This document shows, in pieces, positions 35,901 to 50,900 of a stretch of 64,000 nt of DNA. Source of the stretch: Membranipora membranacea (taxonomy: Eukaryota > Bryozoa > Gymnolaemata > Cheilostomatida > Membraniporidae); NCBI GenBank assembly GCA_914767715.1, contig OU612066.1, positions 31,284,283-31,348,282 of the forward strand, in the 5' to 3' direction. The position numbers and the translations under genes were made by a program. The notes below the pieces were generated by a model, which did no database searches, had not been told where the DNA came from, and saw only the letters and a program-made list of their open reading frames with translations. Every line of letters begins with the position of its first letter. Position 1 is the first letter of the stretch.

Positions 35901-38900
35901 TCACATGTTTATCTTCTGGCTTAGAGAAATTAAATGTGTACCGGAAATCAACTCCTAATTTATCTGAAATATTGTGAAAATAATGTGAACTTCCAATGTC
36001 TAGAAGGGTTTTTGAATGCATACAAATGGTGTGTAGGCCATTCAACAGAAAATATGAGAGCAGATCATTAACTTCTTATGGGATGAAAGAAAGAAACTGA
36101 GTGATAACATGTCAAATCCAAATGGCTTTCTGAGCTCATAGTAGTTTAGACATCAACGTTATAATATTTAAACTGAGATGGGAGCCCAACATAGACATGT
36201 TGAGCACAAGTAGGTCTAATATTAATCGGAAGGAATGACGGTAATACTCACAGAAGCACTGCTGGTTGAACAAAGTATCAGGATGATATTGTCTAGTAGT
36301 ATCACACCTACAATACCAACAGATTCGGGCATATTATACAATTGATAATAAAGGAAAATTTCCATCAAAGTGTTCAAGAATATGCTCGGTGTCAGTGTCA
36401 GGGTATGTGCTGCCTCTGACTTCAGCATTTTGAGCTGCCTTCAACTGGTTTCGCTTATTATGCAAAACATTCACAATATCAAGCTTGTCCTGAAAAGCAG
36501 AAATGTTTTCATTGTGACACAGATTGGAATCAATATAACTTACTGTTCACAGACATCCCCAGTGGCTCCCTGTACTCTACATAAACAAGCACCTGTCTTA
36601 TCATCACAAGCATCTGCCACTGCACTACAGTTACACACTGTAAAACATACACAATCATACATATAAAAAAAAAAGTGATACGACAAAAAAAAAACCTAAT
36701 GATTTGAAAATCATATCTACGGTGGCCATGCAAAACAATGGACGGTACTCGACGGCAGAGTACTTAGAGATGAGCATCATATTACCCATCAGTAAAAGCA
36801 AAGTCTATATTCAGAGCGGGCTGTTAGCTGGTGAGCTTTATTTTAAAATGATGTCTAAAATATTGGCAACATCGATAAAATTGATAAGTCCCAATTACAT
36901 TACATTAAATATTTACTCATTTCTAAGCCGTTGTTCCCTTTTCATGCATGTCTTAATGGTCAGATGCCGTTGCATTCCTGAACAAGCCATTACAACAGCT
37001 GTGGATAAGCAGACCTAACTTAATAAACGCAAATATTCATGCATGCTAAGCGGGTCTCCTCACCAACATCAGACTTGTGGGGACGGTACAATGGGGGCCA
37101 TGACTAAGCCATGGGGGTATCCTATTATCACACGGCAGGCCTTATCTCACCATTATTGTAGCCAAAACATTTGGAAACCCAATACCTTTTTCATAAATTT
37201 TGTTGTTAACAGTTCATGTTCTGACTGAGTAGTCCTGACTAACATTGACAGGTTCCCCGTTAGTAGGATCCCCTAATTACGCAAACAGGTTTCCCCGTTG
37301 GTAGGATCCCCTACTTACATTGATAGGTTCCCCGTTGGTAGGATCCCCTACTTACATTTACAGGTGCCCCCGTTTGTAGGATCCCTTACTTACATTGACA
37401 AGTTCCCCCGTCGGTAGGATCCTCTACTTACATTTACAGGTGCCCCCGTTAGTAGGATCCCCTACTCACATTGACAGGTTCCCCCGTTGGTAGGATCTCC
37501 TACTTACATTTACAGGTGCCCCCGTTTGTAGGATCCCCTACTCACATTTACAGGTGCCCCCGTTTGTAGGATCCCCTACTTACATTTACAGGTGCCCCCG
37601 TTTGTAGGATCCCCTACTTACATTGACAGGTGCCCCCGTTTGTAGGATCCCCTACTTACATTTACAGGTGCCCCCGTTTGTAGGATCCCCTACTTACATT
37701 GACAGGTGCCCCCGTTTGTAGGATTCCCTACTTACATTTACAGGTGCCCCCGTTTGTAGGATCTCCGAAGTAGCCGTCAGCACATCTCTCACAATGATCA
37801 CCTGTAGTGTTACCTGTGCAGCTGATACAGCGATTGAGTGGGTCACATGTACTGTGTCCGTTACACTGACACTCTATAACACAAACACACACACTCTGTC
37901 AAATACAGCCCATGCAGTTAACAGCTACATGTAGACATACCATAGCATACCCTATACCCTAGAGGAGTCAGGTATTCGCAGGGGGACAAATTCGCTATTT
38001 TGCACAGGCTTGAGATAGCTAAATTTAAACCACTGCTGCCACACAGCCAAATTTGTGCTTATAAAATTCTGTATAGCTCAAAACTAATAAAATGAGGCTG
38101 CAATCTCAGCATTGTCACCTAATGAGCAAATTATTTGCACAAACTGATCGTCAAAATTAGGGTATGAAACTAATTATCTACCGGCACGCACGGGTGACGT
38201 AGTTACCGTCTTACTAGTGCATACTGTACACGTCAAAAGCTGGTGCGTAGATTTCATGCCCTGATTTTGAAGATCAGTTTGTGCAAATTATTTGCCCATT
38301 AGATGACAATTATGAGATTTAAGTCTCAATTAATTATCTTGGAGCTATGCAGAATTCAATGAGCACAAATTTGTATGAGTGGCAGCAGTAGTTTAAGTCT
38401 AACTAATATTCATTCCCTCTCTGTTCTGTACGTAGAATCCCAACTCAGCTAGCTAAAATAAACTAACTAAACCTAAATTTAAACCTTAACTCTAGCTCAT
38501 ATTTACTTCTCTAGGGTAAATGGAGAGCTGGGGAGATAACTAACTAACTAATAATTACACACATGCGGGCCAATCAGCTGCAAGGAAATCAGCCAGGTTT
38601 GCTGCTAGCTTACTAAAAATAGAACACAAGCTGTTAAGTCCATAGACTTTATTATTCAGTCTATGGTCAAGTCTGTTGATGTAAAGGGAGATAACTTACT
38701 TGGACACTCAGAGAAGAACCAGGTACCGCTGATATTTGAGCTGCATACACCGTCAATATCATTCTTCAGTTCACCTTTCATACAGTGTCCCTTACCTTAA
38801 TAATGTAAAGTAGTCAGATATATGCAGAAAAAATCATAATATAGTATATCAATAAGTCCTTTCAGTTAGAGGTTAGAAGGATTATAAAACATAAAACATC

Positions 38901-41900
38901 AAATATTTGTTTCTTAACATACTGTGCCTGTTATAAGATCCAGGAGGCACATTTTGTATGAAATCTTTTCACCTAATTAAGAGGACAGGAAATGCCAGAA
39001 CAGTTGCTATGTGTGATAGTATACATTCATACAAGAGGCAATATACATTAATTTGGACTGTAGGTTAGCGACAGTTGTGAGAGCTCATTGAATGAGGATA
39101 TCCTAATGTAGCCATACAGTTTAATTTTAAGAAACCGACTCATTTTTAAGGGGATAAATTACATACCTGTATTGGACGGGTCATTACACCAGCCACACAT
39201 GGCGTTACCAAGACAAGAGTCACAATCCTCAGTTAGCTCACATGACACGTCTGAAATGACCAACAAGAACTACACTGATAAGGGAGAATAAGGTATCATA
39301 TAGTACTGACATATACAGTACTCATATATATCTGTGAAAGCCCTCTGTGTGAAATAATTCCTCTGACGGACTGGAATGCTGTGCAAACACTGGATTGTAC
39401 AATGTATTAAAGCTGACAAGCTGGTATCACTAAGAGTTCATTGCCACACCTTCTTTTGCTTCCTGAATACAAATCTAGTGACGACAGTTCAGTTTTGTTG
39501 TAGAAAATCATAACAGATAATCTGAGAGCTTAAACTATCAGTAATAAAGGCTTGTCATCTATTTTTGTGTGAATGTCTGGGTGTCTATTCTGTCAATCAT
39601 GGCATATAATGTGCAATGTCTCGATGCAAGTAATGTACATTATCTAGGTTGATGCACTTACCATCACACTTGCTTTCTTGAGTAGTCCACTCCAGACACT
39701 GACCATAGAGGAAGTGAGTAAGGTATGAGTTTGTATCTATACACTGTGCTAAACTCTCACACCACAGACAACTATTAGCTGTGCAGTTTGAGCATGAGTC
39801 AAAGGTGTAACACGAGGCTTCACATGTCTGTGGTTCCTCTGTCGGCCCTGAAACACATAACAATGGTGATTCACTGACAAATAATACACCGTTAATTATC
39901 GCAAAATAATGATTGGAGTTGTCCAACTCTGTTATACAAGTAGAAAACTCCAAATCATATCAATTATACTCCGATATAATACAGTGGACATGAAATTACA
40001 CCATCACAGAATTTGCAATGATAGTGTGAAAACTGTGAATTTTCGATACACTTGAAAGATATAAAGAGTTATAAAGACACCTAAATGAAGTGTATAAAAT
40101 ATGTGCCTACACAGCAAATTGGTGATTTTTGTCGCTGCGACATATTGACTGTTAGTCCCTTTATACTTACCAGGTGATATGGTTTCCCATTCCTCTGATT
40201 TCCCATCATTATTATAACTAGATGTCTTCTCCTTGACGACACACTTATTAGACTCAGATTCCCAGTAGCAGTCATCAGGGTGTAGACCGCATGCCTCACA
40301 GTTAGTGTGTATGTCACATGATATCACGTTGTCACTGTCACATATCGACAACTCCTGCAATTCTGGGTTCTACAAGGACATTTATAAAACATGCAGATGC
40401 AGCTGAGTAAGATGGCAAAGGAGAAACTTTGAAATCCTGTCGCATGAGAAACCAAAGAGAAAAGCTGTCTCGACTACTGTGCAAAAAGATTTTGTTGAAT
40501 AGCAATACACACACAATAAATACCACCATACACATTTTTGATGGTAAATTGATCTTATAAACACACTAGTATAAAACAAAAAAGTACTGATACATTTTTG
40601 GCTGATCTAAATGAATAAATACATACGACACTGGCCGCAGGAGGTATGATACCGCAGAGCTTTTTATCAGTGCCTGCTTGTGATCTCCAGTAACATCCTT
40701 CAGTAGATAAACAGGAGTGACAGTCTGAACCAAACTGATTACACTTAGAGTGCATCTCTGACACTGAGACCTCACAAGAAGATTGGGTGCAGCTGTCAAA
40801 TGCATTCTGGGTACAACCTGTAATAAAGCACTTGTTTTGAAGATATTCGGAGTTGCCTATGCATTGCAAATTAATGAGAGGACAACTATTAAATATGTGA
40901 AATAAATCAAACTAAAGAGAGCAGCTGAGAAATAAATTGGGTAACAACATGAAGCTTACTAAACTAATCAATGTTTAAGTGTGGGCAAGTGAACGTTGCT
41001 CCCATCATTCAAGTTTTGCTTTGAGCTCCCAAGTAGGTCAGTTCCAAGCTCCATGCTATCAACAGCCGCCAACCTTGGGAAATCAGGAGTTTTGCACAGT
41101 GACACAGCCTGTTCTCACTTACCATCGTTGTCACTCCAGCGACAGAAGCTGTGTAAGAAGGCAGAAGGATCTGCGTTGTACATACTGGGGTTCAGAGCTC
41201 CGCCTAGTGCGCAGGTAAATGATGAGTTAAATAAACTACAGTCAGGTATATGAAGCTGTACGATGTCACCAAGCATCAGGCCGTTATAACCTCCATACAG
41301 ATATAGTTTACTAAAAGAAATTAGAAAGAGAGGATCACGGACATGCAAAATATAAATATGGTGTGTTGTAAGTTGCATACCAGCAGGACATTTAAAACCG
41401 GAGTAGGAGAATATTTTCGCAACAAACTGCTGAGATATTTCCAAAAATAAAAAAGTTCCTAGTTAAAACGGACGTTTGATGAAATATTGATTCTGCAGCC
41501 AGATGTCGAAGTGACAAAGCAAAATCACAGGTCTGATCATTGACAATACTTTACTTCATTAAGAGATCACATATCAAATATTATTTTGTTTATCAAACGA
41601 CAAACTTTAATGTCAATCTATTCTTTACATCAGCTGTAGTTTAAGCGCTTAAACAGTGTCGGGATAGCTGGTGGTAGCATTACATTATCAACCACTTTCC
41701 CAAACAGTGGTTGATAATGAAATGCTACTACCAGCTATCCCCACGCTGTTCAAGTGCTCAAACTACATCAGCTGTTATCAGTACTAACCTTTCATGAGAG
41801 AACATTGAATGACCAAATCTGCTGACGCTGTCAGTGGAAAGGTCTGCTGCTTCCATAGTCAGCCATTTATCACAACCTAAGTGAATAAATTATTAGAAAA

Positions 41901-44900
41901 TTTAACAATCGGAGAAGGAGAAATTATGATTTGGGTTAGTCTTCTTTTCAAAAAACACAACCACCTGCCTGCTAGTTATAGTGGCAGTGTTAGGACTGTA
42001 GGGCTGAACGGGGTACAAAAGTTGAAATAGTAGCTTTGCCCTTGAACGGGGCAATTGGAGATATTGGCCTTTGATTGGATGCGAACCAGTCATTATTGAA
42101 ACATGGTACCCTGTATTCCAGACTTGCTGAAGCTTAATCTAACTGATGGTTATCAAATCATTGACAGTACCATATTATTAGAGAAACAGTCACCTGTCAA
42201 TTATCCAGTCAACTAAAACATCTCACACTTAGTTTAACCAAGGAGACTCTAACTCCTTGGTTTAACACATACAGTTACTATTTATATATATAAGTATATA
42301 CACTAGAGACTCCATGGATTGACCACAGTCTTTCTCAGATCACGTTAGGGGGGGGGGGGGGTGTACAATAGCAGAATTAATAGCTTATCCTGTTGAGTAG
42401 GGTTATAGGCTTTCTACATTGTCACAAACATGGCACTTGATAATTGCAATAATAAGTAAATTCTTCAACAAAAAGTTCAACATCTCGTGGCATACAGTGT
42501 CAACTAGTTTAAGTGTTCTTTCAACTGTAGCAGGATAGCTGGTAGTAGCATTTAATTATCAGCCACTTGATAGTAAAATGCTACTGCCAGCTATCCCGGC
42601 ACAATTTGAGAGCTTAAATTAAGTATCGACACTGTGTGCCATAAGATGTTGAACTTTTAGTTGAGTTTCCTTGATATTGCGTTTATCGAATAACAGATAT
42701 GTAGGGTGTATAACTTACATATATCGTAAGCTTGTATTACATTAGAATAGCACTGCGATCCGGAGCTTTCTGTCGTCTCATTGTGTGAGTTGCCTCCACT
42801 TACTAGCATGTAACCAGAATATAACTCAGCGGAATGTAAGTAAAACGGACGGGAAGCTGGCGTCAAACCAACCCTACAAACATAATTCATACCCGATATT
42901 GAAGCTTATAGATGGACTGCTATTTATTAGCGGATAAATATTTCACTACTGGATAAAGAAGCCTTACTCATTGTAATGTGGAAGCCATGTAACTAATTTC
43001 CATGATAAATCACAATGGAGGGTGACCATGAGGCGCCTAAAGCTTTCCATCTAGGTTTGGCCAGCGAGTTCACTGGGATAGATAATTTACAGTTAGACTT
43101 ACAGCGGTTTGTTTTAATTTGACCTTCTCTTCTGAGAGATTGGCATCATAAACATTTATAACATCATGAAACTAGCAAAGCCCTACATGATGTGTTCTGT
43201 GGACATGAGACAGTAAACAGTTTACCTCAAGTGTGACTGGTCAGTTATCACTTGAGCAAAGTAATAGAGATATAAGCATGTATTTCTACTCTAGTTATAC
43301 CCCTAATTCTTCCCATTGTGAAATGAAGGGTGATATTGAAAGGGCCAATGCTTGATATCCTAACATATTGCTTTGTTAGGTATGTAGATCAAAAGGTAAC
43401 CCCTCTATCATCACATAATTGTGTACCATGATGCCAGAAAATTGACTCAAAATGTGTAATGGTTGCCAAGCTTGGAGCGCTGGAAACTATGTGATTATGA
43501 AAATATGTGATAGTGTGGTGTGATATGAGCAACAAACATGGCCTTGGCTGGCCTTCTTTCCAGACCCCACCACTATCATTGATTCAAACATAATTCAACA
43601 ATCCACAGGGTGTTGGGTGTGTAGGGAGAACGAGAGTCAAAGGGCAACAACATTCCCACAATGCAACTGTAGCTCAAAGTGAGATAAGCTTGAAATTTGT
43701 TTTTCTATCATTGACCTGATCTCTCTGGGAATTCCCAAAAAAAACTGCATTATGGGACGCTATTAAACTTGCCAAAACTGAATCATCCCAGTTTGTGGGT
43801 TTCTAGTAATGACATCAGACTGGACAGTATAAGCTCTTGATTAGTATCCCATGCACATACCATGTAGTTGTATTGACGATATATTTGTATAAGTTACTCT
43901 CAAGATAATATGATCCAGCTTTCTTGTTGTTACGATAGCCGCCGAATACAAACACAGAGTCGGTCATATCCTGATACACACTACTGTGACCATACCGACC
44001 TCGTATATTCACCCCCGATGTATCCACCACTGTCCAGTTAGAAGTGGCTACAATATACGGAGAAGGTAGGTAGATAGATTGTATAATTGAAGAGATGTTA
44101 TGATTTTGATTTTTGAGAAGTTTTTTTTAAATTGCTGGCTATAGAGGGAGCACATGGATTAGCCTGTCTTGACGAGCTTTGTTGTGGGGGGGGGGGGTGT
44201 TTTGTCCCCCCACCCACTGAACAAAGCTTGTCAAGACAAGTGTCAAGACAAGTGTCAAGACAAGTGTCAAGACAAGTGTCAAGACAGGTAGCACTTGGAT
44301 ATAACAATCATGACACCACAATATCAGGAAAGTTAAATTTCAAGCTAAGTGTAGGCTACAGGGGATTTATAGTTCAGTAATGTGGGCTGTGATTGTTTCG
44401 GATTCTATGATATGTAGGCACAACAAATTTCCATGTATAACGACATGTCAGCGCTATCTTGAACCCTTCGATGGTTTATAGTGATGAGAGTCAGTGGATT
44501 GGCTTGGTTGAATTGCCACAAATCAAACACATTGATGCTGGACTACTGGAGAGTTTAGACATGGGAAGCTTAGAACCAGAATATGAAATCTAAAGAAGAA
44601 TCTTCACATACCCGAGTATAAAGTAGTTAACAACGATGACACATAAAGCAGTATCAAATTATGACAACAAATGCTCATTAAAAGAAAAATTGCAAATCAT
44701 CTTTTTGAGTAACGTCATAGCTAACACTATGGTAGCACTGAGTATGGGCGTCACAGTCAAAAGAGGAAAAAATTGATTAAAAAATATGATATGCATGATG
44801 AAAATAAACTCTGACATGGACCAATATAGCATGGAGGCTTAGAAATAATGTGTAATCATCTCTTTGAGAATTCTTAAAGTGATATATAACAGTAGCTACA

Positions 44901-47900
44901 TCCTAGTCAGTCAGGATAAGCGAGCCAGGAGTAGAGCTAGACGCCTGATATCCTTACCAATATCATATGCCTGTACAGTAGAAATGAAGCTATACACAGC
45001 ACTCTGTCCAAAAAACACATAGAGTTTCCCTCTGATTATATGAGCGGTATGCCCGGTAACATTGTATATACCACTAGGCAATGTCCTCCACTGGTCAGAT
45101 ATTACATCGTAAGTCAGTAAATCTGAGGTAGGCAGACCATCTGATGAACCTCCGTACATATACAGCTAAAGATAAGAGTGGATCAGAAATAAAACAAAAT
45201 GGTGAGAGTTACTAGTGATGGTTGAATGGTTGAATGCTACTAGTGATATTCTGTTGTTGACTACTCACGGAATTCCACACAATCTGCACAGCACTCAGGC
45301 TAGATCCATGGATTGTTGTCACCCCCAACTGTGTATGGACTGGGTGATATATAGTTCCACTCAATGGCTGAATACTTGAAACTTAACATTTATCCAGATT
45401 GACCATCATTAAATTTAGCGGACAGGAATTGAACGATGAGTATTCTGATGTTATTGCCATAGAAACCGGTTTTCTATGTCCTACCAAGGGAAGGAAACCT
45501 GTTACGTAGCCATGTTCAAAAATCTTTCACTTCATGAAGTGAAAGATTTCGGAACACGTTAACTGAAGAAAAGTCAAAAATATGAGTGAAGATTTAAAGG
45601 GAGACGTTTGGAAATTTTATTTCTGACATCTTTGAGCTGAGCTTTGAACACAGATGGATGAACTGAGAACTTTATAATCATATTATGAACTATATGAAAT
45701 GTGGAAGTCAATTCTGAATAATCCGCAATAAATGTCACTAGTTGAGTGATAAATGTCACTAGTTAAATGTCACTAATTAAATGCCACTGAGTTGACTAAC
45801 CTGCCATGCCGGACAGGTTCAACCATGGAAGGATATGATCCTAATAATAGCATGCTTTCATAGTCATTTTTAATACCCTCGAGGAGTATTGTACTCACAT
45901 GAGGAAAGTTGGCCTTTTCACACATGCTTGAAATAGGAAAATTCACTCCTAGCCAATATTTCCTCACCCACTTATATGAACTAAAACCTAATATAGCCAA
46001 AACTGGTGCTAGCTAACATTTAGTCACCTACAAACTAGCAAAGCATATCTGATATTCACTCATATATCTCCCCCACACATGAGCTGATTACTAAGAATAT
46101 TTTGCCGAGTAGTAGGATTGGTCACAAGTTAATGATAACTTCCTCAATGCCATTCTTGTGAAAGCGTTCAGTCGTAATACCAAATAATACCATGTAATCT
46201 TGAATCACCGATTACAGATACAGACATACCATAGATAGAATGTTGTATTGACAACTAAGTCAACACAACATGCTAAGATATACCTGCTACCTCGTACACT
46301 GAGCTAGAATGACTAGGCAATATTTTACATCGCATCCCATATCGCACCAGTTAACTTATTATATGTGTAGAAAGAATATAATAATTTTATGATCACAGAC
46401 ACACATGTGGGGATATGTAGGCTGGTTTTGAGTTGTGAGGGGAATAGACTTCCTACACTCATCGATCAGGATGTCCGGGATTGTTAGTTCCATAAGGTTT
46501 TATAGCACAAAACCTTAGTTTGTGTGTGTGGAGTAAATCAGATGGCCTAAGTTTGACTATCTATCTTCATACACTATTTACCTGTTTAGTGTCAGGGTCG
46601 AAGGTTAGAGTATGACCGTATCTTTCTGTGATTGTCGAGTTACTGTTCGAAACACTCCACATGTAATTATTTAGATTATATCTAAAATATAGATGATACT
46701 TCAACAACCATAAAATATATCAATTACAAAAGCTATACGTAAATTTATCTCTGTTATTATACGAGAGAGACCGCAAGTATTCATCCAAAGTCAGATAGAT
46801 TTTATATTTTAAAGATTCTACAGTTGACAGACAAATATTGTGATAAGGTGACAGAGTTGGCAACAATGTCTAGTTTCCAGGGGCCACTTGTCACCAAATT
46901 GATGAGAATAAGAACAGAAAAGTAAAGATACGCAGGTGGTGGAAATATTAAGCCATGGCGTGCACATTTTTGTTTGCCAGTTTCTCAGATTCATATGTTT
47001 AGAAAGTTGCATATCATGCTTGCTTTCACAACATTTTTACTCCTCGATCTATCCAAAATAAACATTATTTCATCATCTTCGGGATGATAAGAATTCCTAT
47101 TCAAAATGGCTGGCTAAACTGGTTTGTAACAAAAGCCATATTGTATCTTTGATAGTGGTGTTCATCGTAACTGAATGATACTTGTGAGGATTAGTGTTGT
47201 GTATTCTCATGTCTCTAGTCAGATACATTATAAAGATCAGGTAGTCAATGCAATGAACTCCCTCTTCCTGGGAAGAGTGAGTTCATCGATCAATGTTCAC
47301 AATGACTTTCAAAATTTCAGTGCCATCTACCCTGTCAGCTATCATTCAAAATCACAGGCAAACCTCTCACATTTACATACCTGAACTTTCGCAATGTTAT
47401 CTAAAAGTGTGATTTGTAATTAAATAGAGGGGTAGGCAGATAAAACGAACCTATGAAGTGTTGATTGTTCTGTGCTGTTTAGATGTATATTATATCTGTT
47501 TTTGAGAGTTTCCCCGCCGATGATGTAGAGTGTATCGTCCACTACGGCTACAGCTGACGAGGCTCGGCCTAGCGGAGGGTTCGCTGTACTCACCGTCAGC
47601 CATGATGCATCTAACGCTGATGTGGAACAGTCATCTCCTGAAAAAGAAAATAAGTTAACCCTTGACCGATAATAGCGACGGAACTAAAATACTGTGATTC
47701 ATATATGAATCGATAATTACTTTATAAAAACCTGTGAAAATAATTTTCGACTGTCACATTGTATCTTGATGAAATGGTGAGACGATGACATATGTGTGCT
47801 AACAGACGTGATCGGTCACTCCCAACACAGATAGATCAGCAGAATAGACATACAATCTACATCTCACTGACTTTTGTCGAGAGTATATAACCTTTTGGAG

Positions 47901-50900
47901 TAAGTGATTGTTGTACTATAGTAAAACAACCACATACTCCAAGAGTTTAATGCCCAGACCTTTATCACATAATTGGGCATTGATAAGGTGATATAGATGC
48001 ACCATTGTGCCATTGTTTCAAGGACTGAAAAGGTCGGGATCGGCTGTAAAGCATCAAATCCTATTCTCGAGTAAGCACCCACCACAAATTCCTACACAGA
48101 AGCTCATCGAACATATCTGGTACCAAGGCAACCAACCTATTCTAGTTCTGCCTGAAGCAAGTATGTAGACAGTGATATCAATGCACTCGGAAAGTCACTG
48201 TGGTATTTCGCTAAGCTTTCCACTAGCAAGTTAATAATTGCTAGCAAGTTAATAATCGTGGACAGGTCAAGTTGCCATGCACAATACAAAAAAAATAGAA
48301 TGAAAATACAAAGGACTATCTATCATATTACATAAATAGGCTATGGCAGTCAACCAAGCAGGTTAACCTGAGCAAAATTTCAGATGAACGAAGGATAATA
48401 ATGTACTTTTTAATTAGAGTTATGAAACCAAATAAATTACATAGGAACGCCTCATATATGTTAAGGGCCTTCAAGGGTGCTAAAATGTTATCCTCACCTG
48501 TCCACAGCCTGTCACATTGGCAGTGACCTTGCTGACAGGTGCCCTGAGCTGTGCAGTTATTAGGGCAGGTGCTTGTGATAATGTTACACGAGTCTCCAGA
48601 CCACCCACTGTCACAGACGCAGAGCTCCGTGTCTGGGTTACAATATCCATGGTATGAGCAGTCATTCGGGCACTCTATAACTCTAAAATAGGGAATTATC
48701 AGATAGTTATTGGCAGAATGAAGATAAATAAAGGATATGTGGGTAGAAGATTTGGCACATGGAGAAAAAGGAAACATTGTAAAAATCTTGCCAGCCAACA
48801 AGACAAACACCCGAAAGCAGTGTTTTTAAGATTTGAGATTCCCTGCAAGATAAAGGCCAATTTATTACGAAAAAATGGAAATGAAATTCACTTCATGGTT
48901 GAATGTAATAAATAATTATTATTTATGAGGTCTTGAGGGCAGAAAGCGTTTAACAATGGGACTACGCAAGAAAACTTTATACTCTGAAACAATCTGTCTC
49001 TGCGTAGATATGTCCTGAGACGCGTAATCCAGTGACTTCCCAATTTATTTCTGGCATGACTGGCCAGTGGAAGAATGAAAAATAACCTCCGAGATTGACT
49101 CAATTATAACCAATAACAAGTGGGGCATATTATGTGACCTTGTAATCTTGTAATATTTAATCTGCATGAGGGAGGTAATACCACTCAACTATCTCAATGA
49201 TAAAAACCCTAGTATTTGCATTTTGTCAGTCAAAACGCAAATATTAGCTAAACATGAACTCCCTTTCTGGGAAGTGAGTTCATTGGCTACCCCATATCTC
49301 CCAAGTTACACTGTTTGGCAATTGATGTTTTACGTCTCGGCAAACTATTGAATTTGAGATTATTAAGATAGGCATCATTCTATCAGCACTTCCATTATTT
49401 TACAGCTGCCAAAAGTACTGCAAGACTGCTATAAGCAGTATAAACCGCCAGCTATCTATATCTAGTACAGAACTTATATATAGCCGACTTTGACTTTTCC
49501 CCCAGTCAAACCATGTCAGCACTATAGCAGGGAACCCACCATACAGAAGTTGGTGAAACACAAAACATTATATTATAAACATTATATTATAAACATTATA
49601 TTATAAACATTATATTATAAACATTATATTATAAACATAACATAAACATTATGTATACTGATTATGTTTTCAGAGATTTGTCTGCCATAGAACAGTCAGG
49701 ATTGGGACTTTCGTTGCAACAAGTCAGTTTTATAGCACACGCGAACACCATGTGTAAACGCGTAACAAAAATGCTTGTATAAGGTACACTAAATCATCTA
49801 AATATTTATTTTAATGCCCCACCTGCAAATATCAAGGACACAATAAATCATACCTGTATGTAATGTTGAAGCCGCCCATGCTGTAGGCCACATCACTAAA
49901 GAAATAAATAAATCCTCTGCCAGTCAACAGGATGAGGTCTTTACTCAGGCTCGTGACTCCACTAAAAGAAAAGGGCAAATTATAATTAATCCAGAGGAGC
50001 GGATGGTCAATTGTGACTACCTGTTAGTTCTGACCTGTGATGAAATTATGCAGAGTTTTAATTAAAAAGTATTTTGAAATGCATTTACAGAGAGACCAAC
50101 AACTGTTATTAGAACTATCGAGCCTCAGTCAGGGGTGTGTAGAATGGACTGAATTTATCTAGCAAGTCAAGTACAGGTCGGGTGTGTATGGTATCCTATT
50201 ACTAATCGACTAAATATCCGCCCAAAAATGATGAGATACTAATGCACTTGTTTAGTACATTGCCTGGAGAGTCTGCATTTTTCGCAATGATTAGATAATA
50301 AGGCATGATAGTTTTTGTGTATCGGGATTTGGTCATAAAAAAAGAATCAATGGGCAATGAATGAAGGCGTCACTGCGTATTGCATGTTGCAAAAAGTGTA
50401 TCCACAAAAGTATGTATGCCCGAATGGGATTAACGAGAGCAAGTACTTTTTCTAACATTGATACAATCACAGCTCTGTTATAAAATGGTCGTAATATCAG
50501 AATAACCAAACATTCGTATGAATTTTATCACAATGTTGGTAATTGTATTACAGAGTTTTATCACTCTGGTGAGATTTCATCAATTTGAGGAAGTCAGTCG
50601 CCTTCATAGAAGCAGTGGTTTAATCCACAAGTCATGATAATTGGATCGATAATGATTTTAACAAGTGTTACACCAGTAAGCCTTGTCACGTAGCCAAAAA
50701 TGTACACAACTGGACTACCACACATTTTTTTAATGGGTTTCTAAATGCCTTAGGCAATGAATTGTACATCCTCTGCTATGTTTACTAACAAGCTGTCAAT
50801 TGAAAAGTTAAGTTACATAATATAGAAGTTAGATGAGTTTTTCTCAGCTTATGTTGGCTAAGATGGGAAAACTGACCGATCAAAGATGGAAAGACTGTCT

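Noticed and set aside
37236-37765. CRISPR-like direct repeat array
   Set aside because: Units are contiguous with no unique spacers, derive from an exon end, and the genome is animal.
40979-41253. Two plus-strand open frames of 79-85 codons
   Set aside because: Overlap a well-supported attractin exon on the opposite strand.
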